Shown piece after piece: positions 30,603 to 43,266 of a stretch of DNA of 64,000 bases. Both the position numbers and the translations under genes were made by a program. Source of the stretch: Sinonovacula constricta. Its lineage: Eukaryota > Mollusca > Bivalvia > Cardiida > Solecurtidae. Under the pieces are notes generated by a model, which had not been told where the DNA came from, did not search any database, and saw only the letters and a list, made by a program, of their open reading frames with translations. The stretch covers positions 24,341,879-24,405,878 of the forward strand of contig CM017572.1 of NCBI GenBank assembly GCA_007844125.1, written 5' to 3'. Every line of letters starts with the position of its first letter. Position 1 is the stretch's first letter.

Positions 30603-33077
30603 ATGAGTTCAAAGGATCCTGAACATTTATCTTCTTTGCATGACAATCCTTTTATGAAAGGCTTTGGAAGGGGGCTTAACCTTAACCCAAATCCTAGAAG
30701 AAATGATCCTGTTGTTACTTCTAGCTGCAGGTCTGGCAATGGCAACAACATAACAGACAGTGACGAGCCTGAAGAATACCATGTCAATTCAGGTTTTGTC
30801 AACAAGCTTCGCTCAAAATTTGCCAGGTTAGAAAATGATCAAAAGACAGTTACCCTCACAAAGAAAAGTGCCAGTGTAGAGAATCTTATTAGTATAGGAA
30901 GTTCAAAAAGTTCTAATGATGTCACAAGGTATCGTAATCGATTTGGAAGTGCAGGTCGTTCTAGTAATGATGATTCTACTTTATCTACTGAATCTAAGGC
31001 AGAGCTCAGGAAAAAAGTGCCAACTGAAAGTCGACAACTTTTAATAGGTCGACCAAGTAGCAGTGAAATGACATTTGCTGAAAGACCACCATTGCCAAAG
31101 TCCACAGATCATTCTCGATCAAATATTGATAGAAAAAGAACAAGACCACCTTTACCAGCACGAAAGGCATCATCAGACTCCCTGCTGAAAAGGAATTCTG
31201 CATCAGACATTATTCCAAAAACAGAACATCATGATTGGAAGGTCGCTCCCGATCTTGAAATCATTGGTAGAGATAATATTGTCATAATTGAGTCCAGTGC
31301 ACCTACAACTGTAGAGCAGAAGACTGATAAAGAAGATGTGTCGAGTGGATTTACCCAAGAGCCAGATGACAGCTACAGGCACGCTAGACCAATCAAAGAC
31401 ATGACCAAAGATGAAAATGAGTTACCTAAGCCAAACACTGTGTCAGCATTTAGGTCATTGTTTGAGAATGTAAACACTGCTTCAGAAGTAGTACAAACCT
31501 GGAGACATCTTTCTCCCCCAAGAAAGTCTTCAATCCCTGAAAAGGGATCTTCTCAAATCCTATCTCCGGTGTCGTCTCCACGGACACCGCTCAGTCGAAA
31601 GAATGATGACAATGTGTTTGAAGACAGTGGTGTGACAGTGCAAGAAAAACTCATTAAAAGCTCCCCGCATAATTCATCCACTGATAATGTGCCCGAGGTG
31701 GATACTACTCCAGTTTCGCTTAGAAAGTCAATGGAAATCTTTCAGCGTGAAGCAGAAGCAAAACCGTCAGAGGTTATATCTTCACAGAGTACTCTTACTC
31801 CACAACATCCTCTATCTAATGTATTTGACTCTAGTGCTATTAAAGCAGATACACAAAAATGGAGAAAGCCAAAGCTTCATGTTGACACAAATGCTCATAT
31901 TCCAAGGGATACTCTACAAATGAAGCATGAAGGCATCCTAAAAACTTACCATGGAGATATGTCCCCTACCGAGCAAACAGTAAAAAGCCCAGAAGTTGTC
32001 AAGAGCCCACAAAAGAGTCCAGGATTTGATTACTCACCCAAAGAAAAACCATCAACCACTGTTAGTAGAAGCTCAGGAAAAACTTCCCCAAGGAAAACTA
32101 AAATATTTGACTCAAGCCAGATGGTTAAAAAAGAAAGACCGCCACCCAAAGTACCAACATCTCCAGCTGAGGCAGTTCAAACTCAATCTCCATTTGAGAG
32201 TATGAAAAAGGTAGAGATAGAAATTAAAGATGCAGAGAAAGAAGTTGTTATGGACACAAGTCCACCAATTATTCCTGAACCAAAAATGCCTGATCAAACC
32301 AGAGTCACATCTGGAATGACTGAAATTAAACCAGTTGTTATTCCTCCCAGAAGAAATAAAGGAGACAAAAGAAAAGACAATGATCTTAAAGCCACAACTA
32401 ACAGCTTTGGAAGAGAACCCAATTTTCCAAAACCTTTGACCTTTGAGACAAAAGTAGAACCTAACAAAAAGTCACCAAGTGAAGAAGCTATTTCATCCAA
32501 TGGTGAAGCTCCTGTGTCTGGCATGTCTTCGTTCTTAGCTAACAGATTAAATAAATCAAAAACAGAACAGGAAAATCAACCAAAGACAGTTCATTTAGCC
32601 AATGGTTCATCCCCATCACCAGTTCCAAGAAAACGCCAAGCCCCAGAACGACCAGTTGTAAATGGAGATGTTGAAATGGCAGAAGAGAAACCCGCAGCTC
32701 CTCCGTTACCAATTACCCCTGAACCATCCTTGCCTAAAACTAATATAGATGACCTCTTTGGCAAAAAGAAGAGTAAGAAAAATCAGCCAGCTACAAAGAT
32801 GGTATTTGACTCTAGCAATATTGCTTCCAAAAGAAAAGAACCACCAAAGCGAAAACCGCCTAGACAAACTCTAGCTCAAATGAACGAAGGGTTGCAAAGA
32901 GAGAGTGCAATAACACCTGTGCCTAAGCTTGACCTAACAAGTATAACAGACACAAACACAACAACAGAGTATCAGGAGGGATATATTCCTACAGTGATAA
33001 AGCCCTGTACATTCAAGTTTATTGGTGCTGAAGTGACCTTTGAGAAAACACCATACAAGAAAACTCGTTCCTCTAAG
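30603..33077 (+). CDS. Large first coding exon of a disordered Pro/Ser-rich protein (taperin/phostensin-like candidate), partial
   Basis: ATG at 30603 (context CACAATGAG) opens 825 codons ending in AAG|GTAAGT at 33077/33078, phase 0. An in-frame GTG at 30576 is not a credible start. The protein is low-complexity and disordered. An N-terminal FVNKLRSKFARLEN helix is followed by SH3-type motifs (RPPLPARK, ERPPPKVP, PVVIPPRR) and proline-directed phosphosites (LSPVSSPRTPLSRK, KSPEVVKSPQKSPGFDYSPK). Three copies of a [VI]FDSS-x-[IM/A] motif recur near residues 410, 500 and 735. The exon end, FKFIGAEVTFEKTPYKKTRSSK, is ordered-looking and continues into the next exon. The layout recalls actin-associated PP1-targeting proteins such as taperin and phostensin, but this is a weak family guess. 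Reading past the donor gives 27 unrelated residues then a stop. Confidence 0.8.
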
Positions 33078-33615
33078 GTAAGTTTATCTTCATTATTTTC
33101 AAATAAGTATTTCTTATTTAGGCCTCTTACTTTTGCAACACTTGCGACGCATACATAATTAAGCCCCAAACAATGTTTTTCGTCAGCTTTGATGTCTATC
33201 TCTTTCAGATTATTATGAAACTATGCTTAATGTTTAAAGGGTATTTGGATTTTATTGAATTCATCATTGATTAATGGTAGTAGTATACTATAATGTTTAT
33301 TTGAATATGGTTAATAAATTATTATTGACAACATGTTAGGAAACAAGTAAAAAATTACTCATTGCAAAGTTTCATTTGTTGCACAACTTGATACACCGAC
33401 TGCCTTTGTTCATCTTTTTTTCCAAAAATGTCTTGATGAATACACAAAATACACCCACTACCAATTCAGGTATTTAAACCCACCCATTTGTATATCATGA
33501 CCACAATCCGTGACTGTGCTGATGCTGTATTAAGCATTCATTTTACCACTAGTCATCTAAGGCTGGGGTTGACACAATTATGCTTCACTATAAATATGAA
33601 TTGATCAGGCTAAGG

Positions 33616-33682
33616 CATATAGTGTAGATCCACATCAGCTAGCTTCATCTTGTCGCTATTTGGTTGGGATCTGCACTTTTTA
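33616..33682. repeat. GATCAG foldback element, copy 6
   Basis: gcatatagtgtagatccaca... tcagctagcttc... ggttgggatctgcactttt. Confidence 0.45.
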
Positions 33683-34144
33683 TTTCTGTGTCTCTAGCAA
33701 TACACATATGTCAAGGCATATATGTCCAGGTAGCTATATGATGCAAAGAACTTCTGTCAGTTATTAACATAAAGTAGCATGATAAGGACACATGGTGATA
33801 CGCTAAGTTTATGTAGATGTATAATGTATCAATGTGACTTATGTATCGTCCGAAAGGTGACTTTAGTGTCTCGCATTTCATTCCGATGGTTTACAGGCTG
33901 TACCCACAATCATATTTATCCTTTTACCCATATAAATTGTTTTTTTCACGCAATCTATTGGTACATGTATCTAATAGTGGTCTCTCATTTAATGAACGGT
34001 CTTTGATATTTCATTTTTTTTTTTGTTTTTTTTTTTTTACAAAATTTGGAAAATTACCCATGCTGTTGCCCTTTTTTTTTTTTTTTCTTTCAAACAAACT
34101 AAGGCTTGTTTTTGTTTTTCTTGAAAATAGTTCTGTTTGAAAGT

Positions 34145-34308
34145 GTACAAGTATGGTCATATTGGCAAGGTGTCGTTATTATAAGTACCACTAGCAAACA
34201 GCCGGTCAGCTAGAAGACCACACATGAAAGTTCTTTATAATATATACCCTTGTGATTGAGCGGCTGAGACGTCACTCTAATCGCTTGACCACAAATCACC
34301 TCTTGTTC
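34145..34308 (-). repeat. SINE-A, minus strand, diverged
   Basis: tacaagtatggtcatattgg at the 3' side, ccggtcagctagaagaccac and cacatgaaagttctt in the middle, gacgtcactctaatcgcttg at the head. Confidence 0.5.
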
Positions 34309-35507
34309 GTTTTGAGATTTATAGTTAAATTTAACAAAAAATTACAAAAAATTGGAAATCAGTACCAAGTAATAATTACTTGCAAACTATGTACTGTGGT
34401 TGTATTGTGTGTATTGAACTTGTGACAGGTGTAAGCCTAGGTAATTTGATAATGCTTTGCAGGAAGTAATAACACAATTACCAATACACACTACACAATT
34501 GACTTATGTATGTTAGAACTTCAGTAATCAATATGTAATAATATAAACATTGTTCTTTCTACTATAAATTCCTGCACTGAATATTTATGAACAGTTTGAA
34601 TCTTTATTATTATGTAGAAACAACATTGGTTAATTAAATAAAGAAATTAGTAGAATTTTAAAATGATGGCAATTTTCTTGTATTTGTAATATAGAATTAT
34701 TTGAACTTCGTTAAAAAGTTTATTTTTATCGCTATTATTAAAGATAGAATAGTTTTTTCCTCTGATTCAAGTTAGTAAAGTCTTCCATTGACCTTTTTAT
34801 AAAGACTTTATTTATGGATAGCTTACACAACTTTATTGGTATCATCTTTATTCATTTGACTTACCAGCATGTTAACACAGTGTAAACAGCAGTCTTTTGG
34901 TTTCAGCTTGTTTCAAAATCTGTCTCACTTAAGTTTGAAGGCGGAACATAGACGTCACATAAAATACAAACTAACAAACATAAATTTTAAATGTAAAAAT
35001 ATTTTCTGCTTAAAATCTTCTCTTCGAAAAACAACAACAATGCATATGACACAAAATACTTCAAAGAAAGAAATATATAGCACAGAAGAATAACAAATCT
35101 CTAGCAACAGACCCCTTATTGTGCCAGCCTTTAATCCGAAAGTACTGATAAGCATTGGTTGAAACATGCCAAAACCATTTGAAATTTAAATGTACATAAG
35201 CATTGCCAAAAACTCTGGCGCAATCAGTAAAGTGCCAGGTTCAGGTCTTACAAAAAACCCACAAGTATTTTAAATGTTTGGTTCAAAGAAAATTTTGTCT
35301 TTTCTTTCATTTTCATATAAACAAATACTGAATTTTATTGACACATGAAAGTTTCTATTATCTTGTATTATTTTTAAGCCACAGATCATTTAAACGTCTC
35401 CTTTAAAATGGTAATGAATATGGTAAAACAATGTTCCTGAGTCATTGTGTTGTGGACTCTTTACCTGCTAAGTATGAAATCATCAGGCATAATTGAGTAG
35501 GAAAAAC

Positions 35508-35552
35508 TGTGAGGGTTGTCTGATCTTGATCTGCAATATTTGCTGCTGCATC
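35508..35552. repeat. GATCAG foldback element, half copy
   Basis: gtgagggttgtctgatcttg... atctgcaatatttgctgctg matches the right arm of the family only. Confidence 0.4.
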
Positions 35553-36032
35553 TCTAGCAAATTGTTTGTTTTTTTTGTTATTTTTGCTTGTATTTTTAAG
35601 CAAAAAAACTAAGATTTTGAAATTGTGCTAATTAGCAAAATCACTGAAATTGTTGCAGCAGTTGGTATCCTACCTGTATGGTAACATATTTGCAAGTCTC
35701 CCACTATATTCAAACATCATTCTTTTTCTATAAAGACCTCATTGGGTTGTATACATATTAAGGATCTAACCCAACTAGGTTTATATACATAGAGTGTGTT
35801 GAATTGTCCAATAATTGGGTTTGTCAAAAATTCTGAAAGATTTCGCTCATTACACAGTTTTCTGTATTGTGTTTTATTGTCAGTCGTTTCACACCTGCTG
35901 AGTTTGAGGTATGGCAGACAATCCGCTTTCATCCTTGTATCTCTTTGATCTGCTTGTTATCCTGTGGGGGCCTTACACTAGTCAACTAGAGCAGTAGAAA
36001 AGGGTAGCTTTTCTAATGTCAAATAGCAATAT

Positions 36033-36245
36033 ATCCCACAATTCTCAACCAAACCATATTTTGGTGGTACTCATTAGATTTGTGTCGCCAAGACAATTCT
36101 TATGAGTACCAGGTTTATAGTGTTACAATGTAAGATAAATGATTTGAATTCTCTCAAAGCTCTAGATCCCATAATTTTAATCCAAACCTTATGTTGTAGG
36201 TACTCATTAGGTTTGTCTCAATGAGACAAAACTAAGGAGTACTAT
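36033..36245. repeat. Tandem pair of hairpin-forming units, about 133-bp period
   Basis: The two units share ccca(c/t)aatt... ccaaacc followed by a hairpin. Unit 1 (36066-36110) pairs ggtactcattag with a ...tatgagtacc end. Unit 2 (36199-36243) has ggtactcattaggtttgtctc, a loop aat, then gagacaaaactaaggagtac. Confidence 0.65.
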
Positions 36246-36350
36246 TATGAAGGATATTTAGAAGAAATAATGTTGCCAGGCTGGCAAGTATTCAACCCCT
36301 AATTTGACCTCTGCAAGTGTATTAAATAAAGCATATATATCTTTTATACT

Positions 36351-36500
36351 GGACCTGGTAGGGTAGTTGGTAGAGCGTCACCTCCAGGTACGTGACGCCC
36401 CAGGTTCGATCACAGGCCGCGACATACCAAAGTCATTAAAAATAGTAGTGGTATAGCTCCCTTGCTAAGGCTCAAGCAAAGATGAGGAATACCCCCACAT
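36351..36500 (+). repeat. SINE-B 5' half, plus strand
   Basis: The tRNA-like head has A-box-like tagttggtagagcgtc and B-box-like aggttcgatcacaggcc, followed by gcgacataccaaagtcatta and tggtatagctcccttgct. It ends inside the body. Confidence 0.75.
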
Positions 36501-37370
36501 TACTTGTGGAGCTATGTCAACTATCAGAAAACTACATTAACCGCTGAGTTATGCCTCCTTCATTCAGAGATTAAGATATCCTCCAGAGCTGTTACCTGTA
36601 TGCATTCCAAACATGTTATTCATAATAGATACAAAGTATTGCACTTGTTAGTTTATAATAAATATCCAAAACGTTGTGATGTATCTTAATCTCAGTTTGC
36701 TTATTTTAGACTTTTTAAAGTGTAAAAATGAAGTGATCTGAGTATGTTTTGAAAAAGTTTTGAATAAGAAATTGATATCACTGATCCAATTATGGAAATT
36801 CTGTTGACTTTAATTAAGGTGAATTAGTAATCAAACAGTGGTCTGTAGACTAAAGGTGGTGATAATAGAAAAATGGTCTTTCTTATGGTACTGTTATTGT
36901 CTATTTCACACATGGGTTAATTGAACATTCCAAGATGAACCTCAAAGATAAATTGTCAGACAAGATTAATATTAAAATAAAAAGTTTACCAATCTTCTCT
37001 TGACACACATTCCTAACTGATAAGGTGTTTTTTCCCCAGGTAGAAATGTGTTTGATGGGTTATCGCTGGCAGATATATACGTGTAACTATCTCCATACTT
37101 GGTCTTATTATTTTGTGATCGATTGGTCACTTTGCTAGAGTCACTAACTTGTTACTCCTCAGCCGTACGGATGATTTTTTTCTTGGTGAGATGGTCGAGC
37201 AGGGACAATTTTTTAGCCGGAATATTTTTTCCGCGTTTTGGGCCAGAGAACATTTTACAAGACAAAATGTTAACCCCAAATGAGAGTATAGTAATAAATT
37301 CAGTACAAAGTGTGTTGTTGTTCTTTTGTTATTTTTCTGCATAGACGGAATAAATATGGCTTCCCATATG

Positions 37371-37610
37371 GGGCACCCATGGCATAGTGGTAGAGTCGCT
37401 GACTTGTAACTTCTCTGACCGCTTAGCCTCTCAACTCATGGGTTCGAGTCCCATTCGGGGCGAAGGTCTTAATGTGGGAAGGTCTTCAAGTTGACCTGCG
37501 ATGTGCCGGTGGTTCTACCCAGACATTTGTTTGGAGTCTTGCTTCACTATAAAGTCGCTATAATAATAATAACTTGTCGCTGCAATGTATTCCAAAAACA
37601 TAACAAAACA
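37371..37610 (+). repeat. SINE-A, full length, plus strand
   Basis: The head ggcacccatggcatagtggt... agagtcgctgacttgtaact carries a B-box gggttcgagtcccattc. The linker gcgaaggtcttaatgtggga leads into the body (gtgccggtggttctacccag) and an A-rich tail. A good reference copy for the family. Confidence 0.8.
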
Positions 37611-38614
37611 GACTTCCCATAGTATGTGTTAGTTTTGTTTCTCAGGTGTGGGCCATTTTCAAAATTTTGTAAAAAAACAAAAACAAAGCTACCCTGAAGA
37701 TGGAATGATTGAGATATAAATCAAACTATTGTGATCCAGGTGAGAGGTGAATTTTTTTTCTAAGTATATGATAGAGTCTATTAAGACGTTCCTATAGAAA
37801 ATAGAAGCCGAAACGAGCGAAGTCCCCACCTCACTTCTACCTGCTCTACCAAAATGACATATAATCCACGGCACCCCATTAAACTGTCAATCAAACTGTC
37901 AATTGTCTTGATATGTTCAAACTTGTCATCACAAGGGAAGGAGTCAAGCCAGAATGCATGGTTTGTTGCACATGCGCAGTTGATAAAAAAGCCATTTAGT
38001 AAAATGGATCAATCTATTTTGTTCATTGTAAAATAGAAATGTTGAAATAAATCGCTGAGGAATTTGAATTTTCATAGCTTCTGATTGGCTACATATGTAG
38101 GGCGACTTCTAAATTATTTTATTTCTTATATTAAAGGGACACATAAGATAATGTCTTTTTGTGATATTTTAACAAAAACAACCCCTATGTAAGCTTAAAT
38201 AGAAACTGCAACCAAATCTGTACTTCACAACAACTGTATCCTGACTTAAACAACAGTTTTTTGGCCTCAGTTATATCATTGAATAAGAGAAGGAAGAAAA
38301 AATAATTCATTTTATAATGAATTATTTTATACCTCTGGGAATAATCCCATACATGATGCCCTATCCAATTAGGAAACTTTGTATAAAATGATTCCATCAC
38401 AGTTGTTCTTTAATTCCGGAGTATTCAGCTTCTATAGTACAGAATGAATGGTTCTTTGTATGCCAAACTGGAAACAACACCCAAGGGTTCCAGAAATTAG
38501 CAACTTCTGAATATAACTAATATTATACAGTCCACAGTTTTCATTTGGTTACTGCATATGTACACTTAGTTTGAATGTAAATTGTTATTTTTTATTTTTA
38601 CATGTTTTATACAA

Positions 38615-38712
38615 ATTGGGTTTGCTCTTTTATTAAATGTCACAGTTTTGTTGTAAGTTTTTGCATTTAACTGGCATGTGAATACCTTTGTCCTGGCTCT
38701 TTTCAAATGTTT
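38615..38712. repeat. Dispersed repeat shared with 50790-50890
   Basis: Both contain gtttgctcttt, ttaaatg...cacag(t/a)tttg, and gcatgtgaatacc a few tens of bp later. The family is unclassified. Confidence 0.4.
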
Positions 38713-39894
38713 ATATATAATCCTTTGCTCATAGGATATTGTTACATTTTCTTATTAATAGCTTCTATTATTTTTGAATGACATAAGGATTTTTGTGTGT
38801 GTGTGAAACAATAAGTCTTTTCTTAAAGGTGGTGACTTAAAGTTTGCCTATATCAATTGCATGTAACAATATTTTTATAGTTTTTTGGGGGATTTAGGCA
38901 TAATTTGTGCATAAACTCATAGTTTAGTCTAATAAAAAAATATTTAAAAACTTCCTCTATTAGAAGAGAGTACAAATTGCGACAAAAAATCACTCTAATG
39001 TTTACTTCTTCTTCCAAATCTACAAAAAAGCCCGATCGTGATCTCTGCTAAAGTAGATATTGTCAGAGCAGACTTCCGAGAAGATGGTATAAGGTATTCT
39101 CATAAGTATGTTTTCATGGTTTTCTTAGTTTAAAAAAGCTGTCTAAGCAGAGTCGCTCAGATAGGAAATACCTTTTTGCACTGATGAGTGGGGATTTATG
39201 TTTGACTTTTTACACAGATTTAGGGCATCAATGAACAGCATTTTTTTCTAGAATCTTTTCAGGAAACAACAATGACTTCTTATTTGAAAAATATTTTTTT
39301 TGTCCAAACTGATACATGTACCACCTTTAAAAGTTTAATGGCTCAGTTGTTGTAATGATGGATAGGGGGTTGCTTAGGAAACCTTAAATTTGTGGGACCT
39401 AAAGTGTTATAAAGAAATTTTAGATTTTATTTTGATACAACCTTTATGCTTAATAACATGCAAATTAAAAATAAATGAAGCATTTGTTCAAGCCTGTAAT
39501 ACTGTTTGTGTTACAGTGCAAATAGGTCAAAAATACTTAAATTTACTACCAAAAATGGTTGAAGATTTTGCTTTGTGTGTGTCAGAATATACATGCATTT
39601 TATGTAACCATGCTTTAATAAGCATGAAAAAATGTCACAAGAACAATGTTTAGTTTTACACCAATTTATGAGCTGTTGAATAATTAATGCATACATGTTG
39701 GTTCTCCCTTCATTGTGCTCATGTAGAAAGGTCAATATACATACAAAGGCACTATAGGAAACTGAATAATATTGGTGTATTGTTCTTGTATTGGGTTAGT
39801 TAGTTTTGCCTACTAGTACTGTTTCCGCCCCAAAGTTTTAAGCCATTCACAGCAAGATTAGTTCCAAGACTGGTTAGACTGCATTAAGGATATT

Positions 39895-40095
39895 GACAGT
39901 GGTATCAAGTAAGGCATTCCCAGAATGCTATCACAGTGGAGGCAGCTCTACATCTGTTGAGGTTTTCGAGCTAACCTGCGGTGCGCCGGTGGTTCTACCC
40001 AGACTTACATCCTGGGTCTTCCTCCACCTATAATTGGCTGGACATTGCCAATATGAACATAATTGTGTCAGTGTGATACAACAAAAATCAAAACA
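39895..40095 (+). repeat. SINE-B fragment joined to a SINE-A body, plus strand
   Basis: 39895-39955 resembles the SINE-B segment (gcattcccagaatgctatca, gtggaggcagctctac). At about 39960 it switches to a SINE-A body (gagctaacctgcggtgcgcc, ggtggttctacccagac) ending aattgtgtcagtgtgataca. Confidence 0.6.
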
Positions 40096-40482
40096 AACAA
40101 ACATCTGCTTAAGATTTTTATTTCTTGTTTCACGAATGCTATGAAGCGTTTTCTTTACTGTGTAAATACACAAGTAATGAATTAGGCTATGTGAAACTTT
40201 GCTCAGTGATGACCTAATCTCAATTCAGTACTATACCATTTTGAAGAGCCGTGTATAGTAAGCTGATTAAAGTCCAAATATTGTTACAATATATTAGTTA
40301 TTGTTACATTTTTCTTTAATCACATTTACTACTTTCATAGAACATAACTGGTGAAGTATCACTTAAGTTGCATAGTTTCTACTTGTAGAGCAGGGGCGGT
40401 TCCAGGCCCTAAATTTGACTTATTCACAGTTACAGAGGGGGATCATGTAGCCTGTCCTAGGTCCCATTCAAGTATGAAAAAT

Positions 40483-40695
40483 AGATCGGCCCCATATGTG
40501 AGAAATTTGGGTTGAACTCTACAGTCATTGTCACTTTTGACGTGCATGAGTCTTGGTGGTGAGGTAGGTCGGGCCCATGTGTTAGAAATGTGGGTTGAAT
40601 CGTCAATTGTTTAAAACTCACCAAGAATTCTGAGTTTTGACATGCAGGGAGTGTTGGTGGTATGGTAGATCGGGCCCCATGTATGAGAGGTCATC
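40483..40695. repeat. Short tandem repeat, about 2 copies of roughly 95-110 bp
   Basis: gatcggccccatatgtgaga, ggtcgggcccatgtgttaga and gatcgggccccatgtatgag head successive units that share tgggttga and tgttggtgg-type blocks. Confidence 0.6.
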
Positions 40696-40922
40696 GACAT
40701 GATCCCAGATTCTGACATACAAAAGTCTTTAAATACTTCCTTTCCTTAAGCAGAAGTTTAACTTTGACAAAAAAATTCAAGACATATTCACTTGCTTTAA
40801 TACCTTTTGTTAGTAGCTTTTCTTTAGTTATAACCCTTATTATGCTACATTTTGTAAAAACAACAGCAACCCAGCTATGTCCTTATTTTATGTGCAGGTT
40901 AACATTACTTGAGAATATATAT

Positions 40923-40996
40923 GGCAAAAAGTGCAGCTCCTGATCAGACAGCTCCTTAACATAGAGCTGGTTGATTTGAAGCTACTTCTTTTTACC
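40923..40996. repeat. GATCAG foldback element, copy 8
   Basis: ggcaaaaagtgcagctcctg, atcagacagctcctt, then gagctggttgatttgaagct, acttctttttacc. The ends are inverted as in the copy at 24576. Confidence 0.55.
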
Positions 40997-41559
40997 TTTG
41001 TGTGATAACATAAGCAGAATAGATAGTTTCCACATCAGTGAAAATCCCTTATCTTGGCAGCCATCAAACTTCAAGGGATTTTCATATGAATTGTATAGAA
41101 GGGTAAATTTTATTTTCTTGTAATTTCTTCATTTGTAGTCTGAAAATTAAAAGCTATGCACCATTGGAAAGCTCTTGAAATTCATATTTTTAGAATACAA
41201 TATTTTTACCATTGATAAATGCACACAGAATTAATATACAGAAATAACTAAAACTATTGGCTCATACTTAAAACAAAATGAACAGTGTATCATTTTCGAT
41301 TGTATTTCTTTAACCTTTTAAACTATCAAAATAAAGTTTTGATATTTAAAATTCTTTATAAAGGCTGTTAAATTTTTATATAAAATTCAGTAAAATAGAC
41401 TGAAAAATAAAAACACAGTGGTGAGTTTCATACAACACATATTTCCTGATTTTGGCCTGCATTAGCTTTTGCCCACAAAGATGGCTGCCTTAAACTCTCT
41501 TATCAGTGTCGATGACATCACATGGAAACTATCTATTAAAGATAATAATAATTGAAATG

Positions 41560-41690
41560 TCAGGATAATGTGACTGTGTGTGATATCATGCTAGGTGTTC
41601 ACAGCAGCACTATATCTGCTTCAAGTGGACACCATCTCCAGATAACTGAAATACTGTTGGTGGGAAGATAAATCCAATAAACATAATCAT
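41560..41690 (+). repeat. SINE-B 3' half, plus strand
   Basis: tgtcaggataatgtgactgt... ctgcttcaagtggacaccat... ctgaaatactgttggtggga... aataaac. Confidence 0.7.
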
Positions 41691-42184
41691 AATAACTGAA
41701 ATGACAGGGGTCACCATTTACGCTCTAACTCAAAGGTTAATTTAGTGTTCAAATCCCTTTTGGGAATAAGTAACATTAATGTGAGAGAAATGATATCTTT
41801 GCGGTTGTATCTATTAGAAGTTGGTATGATGAATAAAACAAAACAAAAATCACCAAAGCTGTAACTGCCGATTTAGCTTGATCCCACTCCAAATAAAACA
41901 ACTGTGGTATACATATTAAATCTTTATTTTCAGTTGTGATTATGCAAACAATGACTCAGTGCGACAGAAACAGGAGTGTGTGTAAAATTAATTGGACAAT
42001 GAAAATAGTTTCTGTTCAGCCAATAAGATTGAGTGTGGGGGGTTTGGGGGATGGGGGATCATGTAATTGAGCGGTCACAAAAAATGGGACCTGAATTGAT
42101 TTATTTGAACTTGGTGCACATGTAAAGGTTTTTGTCTTCTGTGTATTTGGTGTTTATTCTGTACTTAGCAAAATGTTTACAGGT

Positions 42185-42400
42185 TATTGTTTTTTTAGTT
42201 TGTTTTAAAGACTGATTTTGGGTCGTGTTCCCAATTGCAAAAAGTATGTGTTTTTTTCCCCATTTTAAGAAGAAAATTCCATGTAAAAAAAATCATTATT
42301 CTCACCCCTGGTCAAATAAATGACATAATTGACCAATCAATCACAAGAGAAAAAGAGATATTGCTTTGTGAATGATGGAAGTATTAAAGAAGTTAAATGA
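42185..42400. repeat. Unclassified dispersed repeat shared with 59630-59840
   Basis: Both share ttcccaat, a T/C tract, agaaaattcc, and, further on, gagatattg(c/t)ttt...aaatga(g/t). Similarity is patchy; the element type is unknown. Confidence 0.35.
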
Positions 42401-43238
42401 ATGGTGAGGAAAAAACCCTAATTTATTCTATTTTATAATATTCAGCTTTTAGCTATGGTTTTCAAAGAAGAAAGTGATGCTCTTGTCATTGTAGGTTAAC
42501 TGTATTGTTTAATTTATTCCAATCTTGGAATACTAGGTCATTGTCAAAAGGGCAGTTAATCCTAAAATTAATTTTGAGTTATGTCCCTTTCTGAATTGTT
42601 ATTGCTCTAATAAACATAATAATTTTTAAATATACAAATATCATAACATAAAAATATTTATATATATTTAATAATCATGGGTAAGCATCAGGGTTGCCCA
42701 AGTTTAACTGCATTTATCAGTTAATCAATTTCAGTCATCTGTGTAACATAAAAATAAGAAAGCCATTTACCATTTGATGCATGGAATATTTGTTATAGCG
42801 AACAGCATTTATTATTGTTTATGGGAAAATTATAGGATGCATAATTTTTTTCCTTCTTTAGTGGGAGCCGTTTACAGGTGCCAGCCCATCAGAAAATTTC
42901 TTTAAAATGATGCAGTTTTCCCCAAAAGTAACTTAACATCAGGTTTTTTCATTCCCCTTTAACGAAGAAATAATGCTATTTTCCCCAAAAATTAAAGGGC
43001 ATGTGTCCCTTCCCCTCGCAGTGAAAAAAAGCCTTGGGATGCATATAAGGAACAGAAAGCATATGCATTGCCTTACTCATTAACAATCATAAAGTTCCTG
43101 TTTTTTTTGGACATCTGCAAAATTAATTATGATTTAAGAATATGTTAAACTACATCATCCCTTAACCACCATCATTAGTGATAAACCTTTGATAATTCTT
43201 TGTTATTAGATAATTATGCACAAAGATAATTGCACAAA

Positions 43239-43266
43239 GCAGCAAAATGGTGCAGATCTTGATTAG
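43239..43266. repeat. GATCAG foldback element, left arm only
   Basis: agcagcaaaatggtgcagatcttgatt matches the left arm and stops where SINE-C begins. Confidence 0.4.

Noticed and set aside
30839..31203. Minus-strand open frames opposite the taperin-like exon
   Set aside because: They are shadows of the long plus-strand frame.
36355..36430. tRNA gene
   Set aside because: A- and B-box-like sequences are present, but the acceptor stem does not pair and the sequence runs on into the SINE-B body. The same holds for the heads at 37371, 45535, 55490 and 62540.
39390..39653. 87-residue open frame with C-x2-C and later His/Cys
   Set aside because: No ATG at its start, weak composition and no splice-site support at sensible positions; insufficient for a zinc-finger call.
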